NCBI RefSeq assembly: GCF_021800405.1
Contig: NZ_CP084550.1
Location: 2,480,001 to 2,544,000, forward strand
Reading direction: 5' to 3'
Length of the DNA stretch: 64,000 nucleotides
Source of the DNA: Arthrobacter sp. FW306-07-I
GTDB taxonomy: Bacteria; Actinomycetota; Actinomycetes; Actinomycetales; Micrococcaceae
In this document: piece after piece, positions 1-9,700 of the stretch
How positions within the stretch are numbered: position 1 is the first letter of the stretch
Layout: every line of letters begins with the position of its first letter
Notes under the pieces: model-generated
Seen by the model: the letters and a program-made list of their open reading frames with translations, nothing else
Told to the model about the DNA's origin: nothing
Database searches by the model: none
Made by a program: the position numbers and the translations under genes

Positions 1-151
1 TCATGATTGAGAAGGACCGCGTGTGGACGAGAAGGGCATCCGTCTTGTTGATCCTTAGCCGCGGGAATGCAGGACGGTAAGAAGCTCTCCGAGGAGTGCG
101 AAGGAGACGAACCGGTGAATCCGGTAGGCCTCCTTTCGACCTCAAGACCGC

Positions 152-811
152 CTATCCCGAAATTTGGATCCGGGCAGCCTCCTGCAGCAGCGGATCAGAA
201 ATCATGACGGTGGCAGCACCCGGAGCAATATCGAAGGCCACGTTGCCCCGCGCCTTGTCGCCGGGCAGAACCTCGCCTGAGCCCAGCTGATTATCGGCGA
301 ACATGCTCATGTCTGCCTTACGCCCGTTGGCATCCTTCGCCGTGAAGTAGAGCGGGTTGGAGCTCGTCTTGCCGGATTCCGTTTCCCAGAGCACGTCCAG
401 GAGCAGGTAGGTGCCGTTCTTGGGCGGTGTAGCGAACGCGCCGGTGGTGACTGAGTCGGTGCGGACGGCGGACACGATAGTGATCCTGGCGACGTTGCCG
501 TTGCGCATCTTCACGGAGAACGGAACGCCCACCACAGGTGCCGCGGGAGCAGCAGGAGCTGACGACGGCGGTGCTGCCGCCGCCGGGGCGGCAGGCACAG
601 CGGCAGCCGGCGCGGTGGCCTCAGCGGACGCTACGGCGGAGGCGACGGGGCTGGAGTCCGCAGCCTGCTTGCTTCCGCCGGAGCAGGAACCCATGAGAAT
701 GCCCACCAGCAGGACGCCTGCGGGGACAACGAAGCGCTTTTTCTTGTAGAACGGGCGGGTGGCAGGTGCCTGGGCAGCCGGCGGGATGGGGACGAAGTTC
801 TGGTTGGTCAT
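152..811 (-). CDS. Putative lipoprotein, DUF4352-like
   Basis: A 219-residue exported protein of unknown function. It has a lysine-rich N-terminus (KKKR), a hydrophobic segment and a lipobox-like LMGSC near residue 43, followed by an Ala/Pro/Ser-rich linker. The folded C-terminal domain (about residues 95-219) resembles DUF4352, an immunoglobulin-like extracellular domain: note TYLLLDVLWE and the late LGSGEVLPGDKARG. The start is ATG at 811, preceded by GAAAGG at good spacing; an in-frame ATG at 826 has no such site. It lies 51 bases downstream of another membrane-anchored protein on the same strand, so the two may be co-transcribed. The lipobox has Met at -3, so lipidation is likely but not certain. 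Confidence 0.75.
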   Translation of the reverse strand: MTNQNFVPIPPAAQAPATRPFYKKKRFVVPAGVLLVGILMGSCSGGSKQAADSSPVASAVASAEATAPAAAVPAAPAAAAPPSSAPAAPAAPVVGVPFSVKMRNGNVARITIVSAVRTDSVTTGAFATPPKNGTYLLLDVLWETESGKTSSNPLYFTAKDANGRKADMSMFADNQLGSGEVLPGDKARGNVAFDIAPGAATVMISDPLLQEAARIQISG

Positions 812-862
812 GATGGTGCCTTTCAAGTGATGCGGTTGGATGATGCTGCGGAGTAGCAGTGG

Positions 863-1525
863 TTACTGTTTTTCCCATTTGCCGCAGCGGGTTGAGTTGA
901 AGTCTTGCCCTGCTGACAGGGTGACAACCGGTCGGCCGCCGCCGGGGATGTCGTTTTCGATGATGTCGCTGCCGTTGCTGCCGCTGCGGTAGATCCCCCA
1001 GTAGCAGGTGGATCCCACGGCAGCCGCGGCCCGGTAGGTGCCGGGTTCGATGTCCGTGCCCACAGTCCACGTGCCGTCGCCCACGGTGCGCGCCGCCTTC
1101 GCCTTCTCGGCTCCGGTCACGGCGTCCTCGCGGGCCTTGACCGCTGCCTCAGCCGTCTTCACGGCAGCGTCGGCCTTGCCGACTTCGGCCTCCCTGGCCG
1201 CAACCTTGGACTCGCGGGACGCCATTCCGTTCTCAAGCGAGTCGTACTTGCCTTTCAGCGAGGCGTAGCTGGAAAGCGCCGCATCCCGTTCGGTCTCGAC
1301 GGTGGACTTCTCGCTGGCAAGGGACTTGTACGCGGTGCTTTCCTTGGGATCCGGCAACACCGTTCCAAGAGCCGTTCCGCCGGCTAACAGCACGACGGCG
1401 GCCGCCGCCAGAAGGACAGGCTTCTTCCGGCCCCGCCTGATCACCTCGGCAGGCTCGTCCTGCCCGGCTACATCCACCTGCTCGGTTTCGGGGATCTCCC
1501 CCGGGCCGATGTCGTTGTTCAACAC
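863..1525 (-). CDS. Membrane-anchored coiled-coil protein with C-terminal CYW domain
   Basis: 220 residues of unknown function. A charged N-terminus with RRGRKK precedes one transmembrane helix (about 37-56). Next comes an Ala/Glu/Lys-rich heptad region (about 65-145) that should form a coiled coil. The C-terminal domain (about 150-220) begins GDGTWTVGTDIEPGTYR and contains CYW and a late TRC, so a disulphide is plausible outside the cell. This small domain recurs in secreted actinobacterial proteins, from memory rather than a search. The start is GTG at 1525 with GGGGC upstream. It is followed by the DUF4352-like lipoprotein, suggesting an envelope pair. Confidence 0.7.
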   Translation of the reverse strand: MLNNDIGPGEIPETEQVDVAGQDEPAEVIRRGRKKPVLLAAAAVVLLAGGTALGTVLPDPKESTAYKSLASEKSTVETERDAALSSYASLKGKYDSLENGMASRESKVAAREAEVGKADAAVKTAEAAVKAREDAVTGAEKAKAARTVGDGTWTVGTDIEPGTYRAAAAVGSTCYWGIYRSGSNGSDIIENDIPGGGRPVVTLSAGQDFNSTRCGKWEKQ

Positions 1526-1675
1526 TCAGTTCGCCCCATTTCGTCAGTCGTGCAGGTCGGCGGCGGGATACCTCCCCCCAATGTGCGGTTTCCCGCCACC
1601 GCCACAGCCCCGGAGAATCACCTCTTGGCTGCAGAAACAAGCTATGGCTGTGTAGGCAAATTCAGACGCTGACTA

Positions 1676-1697
1676 GCTGATAACGGGGGTTATCAGC
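1676..1697. promoter_or_regulatory. Perfect 9-bp inverted repeat upstream of the restriction operon
   Basis: GCTGATAAC, four G, GTTATCAGC: two perfect 9-bp arms 65 bases before the first gene of the type I operon. The spacing suits a dimeric repressor operator and also a short hairpin. No regulator gene is adjacent, although the first gene of the operon itself carries an N-terminal HTH and could be autoregulatory. The function is inferred. Confidence 0.45.
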
Positions 1698-1761
1698 AAG
1701 AGTCTGGCGATGTCAGGGCATCAGGTTACGCTGTGGGAACATTCAACGAAGGGGGACGGCA

Positions 1762-3822
1762 ATGGTCACAGCAGCGCACTCACTGCGCATGACACTGACG
1801 GACGTGGCATCCGTCTCGCAGGTTCAGCGTCCCGTCGTCTCCATGTGGCGGAAGCGCAGCAGCGCGAGTTCACTCCCGTTCCCCGCGCCGGTGGAAACTG
1901 TAAACGGCGTCGAACTTTTCGACGCCGACCAAGTGACCGCATGGCTGCAAGCAACCGGCCGGGGCAACAATCCTGAGGCAAAGGACGACGTCGCGGTATA
2001 CGCGAAACCTGCGGATCACGCTGGGCCATTGCAGGACGGCCGCAAGACCTTCGACGGCCTCACAGCCCTGCTCGCCCTGAAAGTCATCACCGGAGAGGTG
2101 CTGGGCCACCGGAGTGCATCCGGTCTCCTGGATGCGGCCGATGAGGCCGACTCTGATGACCTGTTCCTCTACTCCGAGCTGGAGGCTCTCGGCCCCGCTC
2201 TTACCGGGCTGGCCAGCTTTGCGGACAGGCTGGCGAACAGCGCCTACAGCGCTCCGGCGGCGTTTGAGAAACTGCTGACCCACCGCTTCAAGGAGGGCCT
2301 GAGGGAGCATGCGAATACCGCACTTACAGCCCCAGCCCTCAACCTCATCAGCGCGGCAGCCATAGAGCTCGCGGTCACGCTGGATAGCCGGCCAGTCTTT
2401 GTGGACGCCACACCAGGCGGAAGCGACGTCATGCTCAGCATCGCGCAGCAGTTCGGCGCGTCAGAGTCCGCCACCTTTTTGGCAGCGGATCACGACGGCG
2501 GCGCCTCACGTTTGGCCCGCCGGCGCCTGGCAGTGCATGGTGCGGACAGTGGGCCCGTCAAGGTTGATAGCAAAGGCGCCTTCGCCGTCACCGGTCCTGC
2601 AGTCCATGTTGCGCAATATCCCGCGCCCGGTGAACCCGGTCTGGACACCGAAGGCATCCTGTCCGGCATCGAGAACATCGTGCTGCAGATGGACGACTCC
2701 CAGAGGGCCGTCATTATTGCTCCCGCCCGGGTGCTTTGTGATGCACTGTCGGGCGTGGCCGGCAACGTCCGTGCCGACCTGCTCCGGTCCGGCCGGGCGC
2801 GGGCCATCATCCGGCTCACGTCTGGGCTCCTTCGGGCAAAGCCACGCGAGCCGCAGGCGCTGTGGGTGTTGGGGCCGTCTTTTGCCGACGTGCCCATCGC
2901 CGAGCGGTGGACCATGGTGGCGGATCTCAGCACCACCCCACTCACCCTCGACGTGAGTCAGGACCTGATCAGCGACGTCGTCGCCTCCATGGGCGACCGG
3001 GGCACCATCCGCGCCCACTCCTTCCGGTTCGCCCGGTTGGTGCAGACCCGGCTTCTGCTTGCGCGAACCGGTGCCCTGGTAGACCTGCCGGCCAAGGCTA
3101 CGTCAACGGCGGCGCCCGGCGCAGAGGCGGCACTGCGTGCCGACGAACTCGTCAGGGCCCTGTCCACAGGGGGAAGTGGTGACACCACGCTTCTTGGTGT
3201 TCAGCCTGCCGCCAACCCTTCCTCCCCCGCTCCCGTCTCCGTCACAGAACTTACGGGCTCCGGATACCTCAAATACGTCAAGGGCATCCGGGTCGAGGAC
3301 CAGCACATTAACAAGACGGCGGGAAGCAGGATCCTGGGCCGCGAGGAACTCATGGATCCCCAGAACACCCAGCCGCGCTTCATCACCCTGCTGGACTTCG
3401 CCGCCAACTACCCCGCGGGACGGCTCACCGAGCCGGGTGACGTCGTCTTCTGCACCAGCCCGCGGCCCGCCGCGAGGGTCGACCCAGAGGGCGGCGCCGT
3501 CGTCGTCTTTCCCGCGCGGATCCTGAGGATTGACCAGGGCGACCCGGGCGGCCTCCTGCCCGCCGTCGTCGCCAGCGACGTTAACAACCTCAACCCGGCA
3601 GACAAGTCCTGGCGGGGCTGGCTGCTGCGCCGCACAGGCGAAGCCCAACGCCAGCCGCTCACCGAGGCCCTGCACCGCCTGCAACACGAGCAGGCTCTGG
3701 CCCAGGAACGACTCAAACAACTCGAAGAACTCGCTACCCTGATTACGGACGGCGTAGCGGGCGGAAGCCTCACCCTGACAGACCCTATTACCCACGCCGT
3801 ACCAGAAAAAGGAACTGCATAA
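1762..3822 (+). CDS. HTH / degenerate N6-methylase / TRD-like fusion protein
   Basis: 686 residues, first gene of the type I restriction operon. Residues 10-65 look like a winged-HTH of the excisionase/MerR type (VASVSQVQRPVVSMWRKR, then LFDADQVTAWL). Residues 185-410 follow the order of an N6 adenine methylase domain, but the key motifs are lost: DATPGGSD (215-222) replaces DPxxGSG, and QYPA (285-288) replaces NPPF. It should therefore not methylate. Residues 490-670 resemble half of an HsdS: a TRD-like region with GDVVFCTSPRPAARV, then a helical tail (HRLQHEQALAQERLKQLEEL). The ATG follows GGGGGAC. Its stop overlaps hsdM by one base (TAATG), so it is translated with the modification genes. 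The role could be regulation, target recognition or scaffolding; none is proven. Confidence 0.8.
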   Translation: MVTAAHSLRMTLTDVASVSQVQRPVVSMWRKRSSASSLPFPAPVETVNGVELFDADQVTAWLQATGRGNNPEAKDDVAVYAKPADHAGPLQDGRKTFDGLTALLALKVITGEVLGHRSASGLLDAADEADSDDLFLYSELEALGPALTGLASFADRLANSAYSAPAAFEKLLTHRFKEGLREHANTALTAPALNLISAAAIELAVTLDSRPVFVDATPGGSDVMLSIAQQFGASESATFLAADHDGGASRLARRRLAVHGADSGPVKVDSKGAFAVTGPAVHVAQYPAPGEPGLDTEGILSGIENIVLQMDDSQRAVIIAPARVLCDALSGVAGNVRADLLRSGRARAIIRLTSGLLRAKPREPQALWVLGPSFADVPIAERWTMVADLSTTPLTLDVSQDLISDVVASMGDRGTIRAHSFRFARLVQTRLLLARTGALVDLPAKATSTAAPGAEAALRADELVRALSTGGSGDTTLLGVQPAANPSSPAPVSVTELTGSGYLKYVKGIRVEDQHINKTAGSRILGREELMDPQNTQPRFITLLDFAANYPAGRLTEPGDVVFCTSPRPAARVDPEGGAVVVFPARILRIDQGDPGGLLPAVVASDVNNLNPADKSWRGWLLRRTGEAQRQPLTEALHRLQHEQALAQERLKQLEELATLITDGVAGGSLTLTDPITHAVPEKGTA

Positions 3823-5450
3823 TGCCCCCGAAAGTGAAGGTGGACCTCGCCCCGTCCACCATGAAGGAACTTAAGGACACTCTCTGGAAGGCGGCGGACA
3901 AGCTCCGCGGCTCGATGGATGCCTCACAGTACAAGGACGTGATCCTGGGGCTGGTGTTCCTGAAGTACGTATCGGACGCGTTCGAGGAACGGCGCGAACA
4001 GATCCAGGCCGAGCTGGAAGCTGAAGGGCTCAACGAGGAGCAGATCTCCCAGCTGATCGACGACGTGGACGAATACACCGGACGAGGCGTGTTCTGGGTA
4101 GCACCCCGCGCACGCTGGACGTACCTGGCGGAGAACGCCAAGGGCCTGGATGCGGTGGACGGTGCCGCGCCGAAGTCCATCGGGCTGCTGATTGATGAGG
4201 CGATGGAGCTCATCATGCAGGACAACAAGAGCCTGGCCGCCACGCTGCCCAAGATCTACAACCGGGACAACGTGGACCAGCGCCGCCTCGGCGAGCTGCT
4301 GGACCTCTTCAACTCGGCACGGTTCACCGGCCAGGGCGCCAGCAAGGCCCGCGACCTGCTCGGCGAGGTTTACGAATACTTCCTGGAGAAGTTCGCCAAG
4401 GCGGAGGGCAAGCGCGGCGGCGAGTTCTACACGCCCGCCGGCGTGGTCCGGGTACTCGTGGAAGTACTTGAGCCGCACCGCGGGCGCGTCTACGACCCAT
4501 GCTGCGGCTCGGGCGGCATGTTCGTCCAGGCGGAGAAGTTCCTGGCCGCCCACCACCTGGAGGGCTCGGACATCTCCGTCTACGGCCAGGAGCTCAACGA
4601 GCGCACCTGGCGAATGGCCAAGATGAACCTGGCCATCCACGGCCTCAACGCAAACCTGGCTTCCCGCTGGGGCGACACATTCGCCCGCGACCAGCACCCA
4701 GAGCTGACCGGGAACAACGGCGCGGACTTCATAATGGCCAACCCGCCATTCAACATCAAGGATTGGGCCCGCTCGGAGTCGGACCCGCGCTGGAAGTACG
4801 GCGTCCCGCCGGCCGGCAACGCCAACTACGCCTGGATCCAGCACATCATCTCCAAGCTGGCGCCCGGCGGCAGCGCAGGTGTGGTCATGGCCAACGGCTC
4901 CATGTCTTCCAATTCAGGCGGCGAGGGCGAGATCCGCGCCCAGCTGGTGGAAGCAGACCTCGTATCCTGCATGGTGGCGCTGCCCACCCAACTGTTCCGC
5001 AGCACCGGCATCCCGGTATGCACCTGGTTCTTCGCGAAGGACAAGACCGCCGGCCCCCAGGGCTCCGTGGACCGGACCGGGCAGGTGCTCTTCATCGACG
5101 CCCGGAACCTGGGCTACATGGTGGACCGCGCCGAGCGCGCCCTGTCCGACGACGACATCGCCAAGATCGCCAACACCTACCACGCCTGGCGCGGCACCGC
5201 TTCGGCAATTGAGGCAGGGCTGACGTACGACGACGAGCCGGGCTTCTGCTACTCGGCCAGCCTTGCGGAGGTCAAGGCAGCGGACTACGCGCTGACGCCC
5301 GGACGGTACGTTGGTGCCGCTGAGGTTGAGGCCGACGGCGAGCCGATCGAGGAAAAGATCGCGCGGCTTTCAAAGGAGCTGTTTGAGCAGTTCGAGGAGT
5401 CCGAGCGGCTTGCGGCTATCGTGCGCGAGCAGCTGGGGCGGGTGCTGTGA
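3822..5450 (+). CDS. hsdM: Type I restriction-modification system, methyltransferase subunit
   Basis: 542 residues, normal length for HsdM. It transfers a methyl group from AdoMet to adenine N6 as part of the M2S modification and R2M2S restriction complexes. The N-terminal helical HsdM_N domain (about 10-160) is followed by the N6_Mtase domain with AdoMet motif DPCCGSGGMF (225-234) and catalytic NPPF (307-310), both intact. The C-terminal helix expected to contact HsdS is present. The start ATG overlaps the preceding stop by one base, with AAAAAGGA upstream. The stop overlaps the hsdS GTG by four bases, so the genes are translationally coupled. Confidence 0.97.
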   Translation: MPPKVKVDLAPSTMKELKDTLWKAADKLRGSMDASQYKDVILGLVFLKYVSDAFEERREQIQAELEAEGLNEEQISQLIDDVDEYTGRGVFWVAPRARWTYLAENAKGLDAVDGAAPKSIGLLIDEAMELIMQDNKSLAATLPKIYNRDNVDQRRLGELLDLFNSARFTGQGASKARDLLGEVYEYFLEKFAKAEGKRGGEFYTPAGVVRVLVEVLEPHRGRVYDPCCGSGGMFVQAEKFLAAHHLEGSDISVYGQELNERTWRMAKMNLAIHGLNANLASRWGDTFARDQHPELTGNNGADFIMANPPFNIKDWARSESDPRWKYGVPPAGNANYAWIQHIISKLAPGGSAGVVMANGSMSSNSGGEGEIRAQLVEADLVSCMVALPTQLFRSTGIPVCTWFFAKDKTAGPQGSVDRTGQVLFIDARNLGYMVDRAERALSDDDIAKIANTYHAWRGTASAIEAGLTYDDEPGFCYSASLAEVKAADYALTPGRYVGAAEVEADGEPIEEKIARLSKELFEQFEESERLAAIVREQLGRVL

Positions 5451-6673
5451 ACAATCTCGTCCTGGACCAGAAACTTGGAGACGCTGTCGAAGTATCGGAC
5501 TACGTGGCAAATGGCAGTTTCGAATCGCTACGGCTCAACGTTTTCACGTCTTCAGCCAAGGGATACGCGGTATTAGTTCGCCTCGTCGATCACAATGCCG
5601 GATGGACCGGCCCATTCAGTTATGTTGATAGGTCTTCCTACGAGTATCTGCGTAAGAGCCGCCTGAGCGAGGGCGATGTGGTAGTCGCTAACGTTGGTGC
5701 GAACGCCGGAACCGTGTTCCGCGTACCTAACCTGGGCATGCCAACGACGTTGGGACCAAACTCGATTGTCTGCCGCCCTCGAGACCTGGACCAGGTGGAC
5801 AAGACCTATCTGTATTACTACCTCGCGGGTCCTGTCGGTCAGTCGCTAATCGCCGGTATCATCAGCGGCAGTGCGCAGCCAAAGTTCAACAAAACATCCT
5901 TTCGGCAGCTTCCCATCTCCCTCCCTCCCATCCGTCAACAAAGAGGGATCGCAGAGGTGCTGGGCGCCCTCGACGACAAGATCGCCGCCAACACCAAACT
6001 TGCTAAGACGTCCGCAGATTTGGCGCAGGCCCTGTTCGCGGCTTCAATGCGCGCCGCGGACCACGAGGTAGCGCTTTCCGAAGTTACCGAGCTCCTTAGT
6101 CGAGGCGTTGCACCAAAATACTCGGAGGCTGAGGACACTGTCGTGGTGCTCAATCAAAAGTGCATCCGCGATCAGCGCGTCAACCTAGATCCGGCTCGGC
6201 GAACAATTGCATCGAAGGTCGGCAGGAACAAGATGCTGAAGATGGATGATGTACTTGTGAACTCCACAGGCCAGGGAACCCTCGGCCGGGTAGCACGCTG
6301 GACCAACAGTGACAACGCTACTGTTGACTCCCACATCACTATTGTCCGGTTCGATCCAGCGAAAGCTGATCCCGTCTGCGCGGGCATGGCTCTCCTGGCT
6401 TCACAGACAACCATCGAAGAGATGGGCGAAGGAAGCACCGGGCAGACAGAGCTATCACGAACTGAACTCGGCAAGCTCCGTATAAGGCTCCCCGAGAGGA
6501 GCCGGCAGGCTGAACTCGGGGAGCGAATCGCGTCGATGTCGGAGATGGAGAGCGCGCTCCTGAGCGAAAACCAGACCCTCGCTGCTACTCGTGACACCCT
6601 CCTCCCCCAGCTCATGTCCGGCAAGCTCCGGGTCAAGGACGCGGAGAAAGTTTTGGAGAACGCCGGGGTGTAA
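5447..6673 (+). CDS. hsdS: Type I restriction-modification system, specificity subunit
   Basis: 408 residues, the usual size for an HsdS with two target recognition domains. TRD1 spans about 1-155 and TRD2 about 195-345. The central conserved region (PISLPPIRQQRGIAEVLGAL and the following helix) and the distal one (ERSRQAELGERIASM, then RDTLLPQLMSGKLRV) form the spacer coiled coils. The target would be bipartite, but its sequence cannot be read from the protein. The start is GTG at 5447, overlapping the hsdM stop as GTGA. Base composition of the TRDs is less GC-rich than the flanking genes, as expected for exchanged specificity modules. Confidence 0.95.
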   Translation: MNNLVLDQKLGDAVEVSDYVANGSFESLRLNVFTSSAKGYAVLVRLVDHNAGWTGPFSYVDRSSYEYLRKSRLSEGDVVVANVGANAGTVFRVPNLGMPTTLGPNSIVCRPRDLDQVDKTYLYYYLAGPVGQSLIAGIISGSAQPKFNKTSFRQLPISLPPIRQQRGIAEVLGALDDKIAANTKLAKTSADLAQALFAASMRAADHEVALSEVTELLSRGVAPKYSEAEDTVVVLNQKCIRDQRVNLDPARRTIASKVGRNKMLKMDDVLVNSTGQGTLGRVARWTNSDNATVDSHITIVRFDPAKADPVCAGMALLASQTTIEEMGEGSTGQTELSRTELGKLRIRLPERSRQAELGERIASMSEMESALLSENQTLAATRDTLLPQLMSGKLRVKDAEKVLENAGV

Positions 6674-6758
6674 ACGCTCAGCGCAGTTGCGGCGGGTACC
6701 GGGGACAGGGCAGAAGCCTGAGTAAGCTGAGCAACAAATCGATTTTGGGGGAATCACC

Positions 6759-9700
6759 GTGACATCACCAGCAGTAGCCTTCTCGGAAGCCGACTGGGAA
6801 GGCGCCGCGAAGGAGCGGCTTGGCGAGCTGGATTGGAAGCCGTTGGAGGGCCAGTCCATTGCGCCTGGTACAGGGGAACGAGAGTCGTGGTCGGAGCTGC
6901 TGATCCGGCCGCGACTGCTTGCCGCCCTCCAGCGCCTTAATCCGGTCGTCCCCGCCCAGTACCTGCAGCAGGCCTTGGCGGAAGTCGCTTCACCCAAGTC
7001 AAACGATCCGATGGCCGAAAACCACCGCATCCACAACTGCCTCGTCGACGGCTACCGGCTGAGCTATATCGACTCCGACGGCAACGAAGCCAACCCGACC
7101 ATCCGACTGCTGAGCCAGGCACCGGACCAAAACGACTGGCTCGCCGTCAACCAGGTCACGCTGGTCCAGGGCGACTACAAACGGCGCTTCGACATCGTTC
7201 TTTACTGCAACGGCATGCCCATAAGCATTATTGAACTGAAGAAGGCCGGCAGCGCCCACGCCGACCTTCCCGGCGCCCACGCCCAGCTGCAGACCTACCT
7301 CCGCGAATTCCCCATGGCGTTCCGCTTCTGTGTTTTCACGCTCGCCAGCGACGGCATCCAGGCAAAGTACGGAACACCGTTCACCCCCTTCAACCACTTC
7401 TCACCTTGGAATGTCGATGACGACGGCGTCCCGGTCCCCCCGGGCTACATGGTGGATGGGGACGCCGTCACCGCCCTCGACACCGCGCTGGACGGCCTCT
7501 ACAACCAGGAACGGTTCCTGCAGCTGCTCCGCAATTTCACGGCCTTCGACCAAGGCTCGGGCGGACTGGCCAAGCGGATTGCCAAGCCGCACCAGTACTA
7601 CGCCGTGACCAAGGCGGTGGCCAGCACCATTCAGGCAGTGGAAAGCAACGGCAAGGCTGGCGTGGTGTGGCATACCCAAGGGTCTGGCAAGTCCATGGAA
7701 ATGGAGTTGTATGCCAACATGGTGGCGCGCCAGCCGAAGCTGAAGAACCCCACTGTCGTGGTCATCACCGACCGGAATGAACTGGACGGCCAGCTGTTCG
7801 AAGGCTTCGACCGCAGCCTACTCCTCGCTGAGTCGCCCAAGCAGATCAAGAAGCGGTCGGAACTTCGTGACGAGCTGAGCAACCGTACCACTGGCGGCAT
7901 CTACTTCACGACGCTCCAGAAGTTCGGCCGCAGCAAGTCCGAAAAGGAAGCCGGCGCTGACCACCCTCTGCTGTCCGACCGTCGCAACATCATTGTGGTC
8001 GTGGATGAGGCACACCGCTCGCATTACGACGACCTGGACGGCTACGCCCGCCACCTGAGGGACGCACTTCCCCACGCCACGCTCATCGCCTTCACCGGCA
8101 CCCCCATATCTTTTGATGACCGGAATACGCAGGAAGTCTTCGGCGATTACATCGACATCTACGACCTGTCCCGGGCAGTTGAGGACGGCGCCACCGTGCC
8201 GGTCTACTTCGAGCCGCGGCTGATCAAGGTGGGACTTTCCGAGGGCGTCACGGAGGAGGATCTCGACAAGTCAGCAGATGAACTGACGCTGGGCCTCGAC
8301 GATACGGAGCGTGCCCGGATTGAAGCGAGTGTCGCCGTCGTCAACGCTGTCTACGGGGCGCCGCAACGCATCGCTGCTCTGGCCGAGGACCTGGTGGCGC
8401 ACTGGGAGAACCGGCGCGACCGGATGCTCAAGTTCATTGAGGCGCCGGGCAAGGCGATGATCGTGGGCGGGACGCGGGAGATTTGCGCAAACCTCTACTC
8501 GGCCATCGTGGCACTGCGGCCGGACTGGCATTCGGACGACCTGTCGAAGGGCAAGATCAAGGTGGTCTACTCGGGCGACGCGACTGACGTTCCGCCGGTG
8601 TCGTTGCATGTGCGCCGCGATTCGCTGAATGCGCAGGTGAAGGAGCGGCTCAAGGACGTCAACGACGAACTGGAGCTCGTCATCGTCAAGGACATGATGC
8701 TCACCGGCTACGACTCTCCCCCACTGCACACCCTGTACCTGGACCGGCCGCTCAAGGGCGCCCTGCTAATGCAGACTCTGGCCCGGGTCAACCGCACGTT
8801 CCGGGGCAAGGAGGACGGGCTGCTGGTGGCATACGCGCCGCTGGCCGAGAACCTGTCCAAGGCCTTGAGCGAGTATACGCAGTCCGACCAGGCGAACAAG
8901 CCGGTGGGCAAGAACATCGATGAGGCTGTTGCGCTAGTCCGTGATCGAGTGGACGCCTGCCGAGGCCTGCTTTCCGGCTATGACTGGAAAGCAGTTTGGC
9001 ATAAGGGAGGACCGAAGGCCTTCCTCAACGCGACGTGGGGTTCAGTAAATTACCTTCGGGATCCTCGTACACCGGGTAACCGTCCGGACGATGGTGAAGA
9101 GACGCTCGCGGCCAAGTACCGACGGGTTTCAAGTCAGCTCGCCCGGGCGTGGGCTTTGTGCTCGTCCTCGACGGATCTGGAAGCACTCCGCCCAGAAATT
9201 GCCGTGTACGAAGAGATCCGCGTGTTCATGGCAAAAATGGACGCCAGCGACCGGCAGGCAAGCGGCGAGCCGGTACCCGAGGAAATCCAGCGGCTGCTGG
9301 GTAACCTGATTGCGTCCGCGACGTCCTCAGGCGAGGTGCTGGACATCTACGATGCTGCCGGCATGCCCAAGCCTTCCCTGGATGATTTAACGCCCGAGTT
9401 CATCGCCAAGACGCAGAAGGCACGGAACCCGCAGCTGGCCATCGAGGCGCTGCGGAAGCTGATTGCCGATGAGTCCGCTTCTTCCACGCGGAACAACGTG
9501 ATCCGGCAGCGGGCGTTCTCTGAGCGGATCACCGAGCTGATGAAGAAGTACACAAACCAGCAGCTGACGTCGGCTGAGGTGATCGCGGAGCTGGTGGAGC
9601 TGGCACGCGAGGTGGCCGCGGAAGGTAAGCGGGGCCAGCAGTTCACTCCCCCGCTGAATTCGGACGAATTGGCCTTCTACGACGCCGTCGCCCAGAACGA

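Noticed and set aside
1..151. Short open frames at the left edge
   Set aside because: Frames are 15-25 codons with early stops; nothing supports a gene end here.
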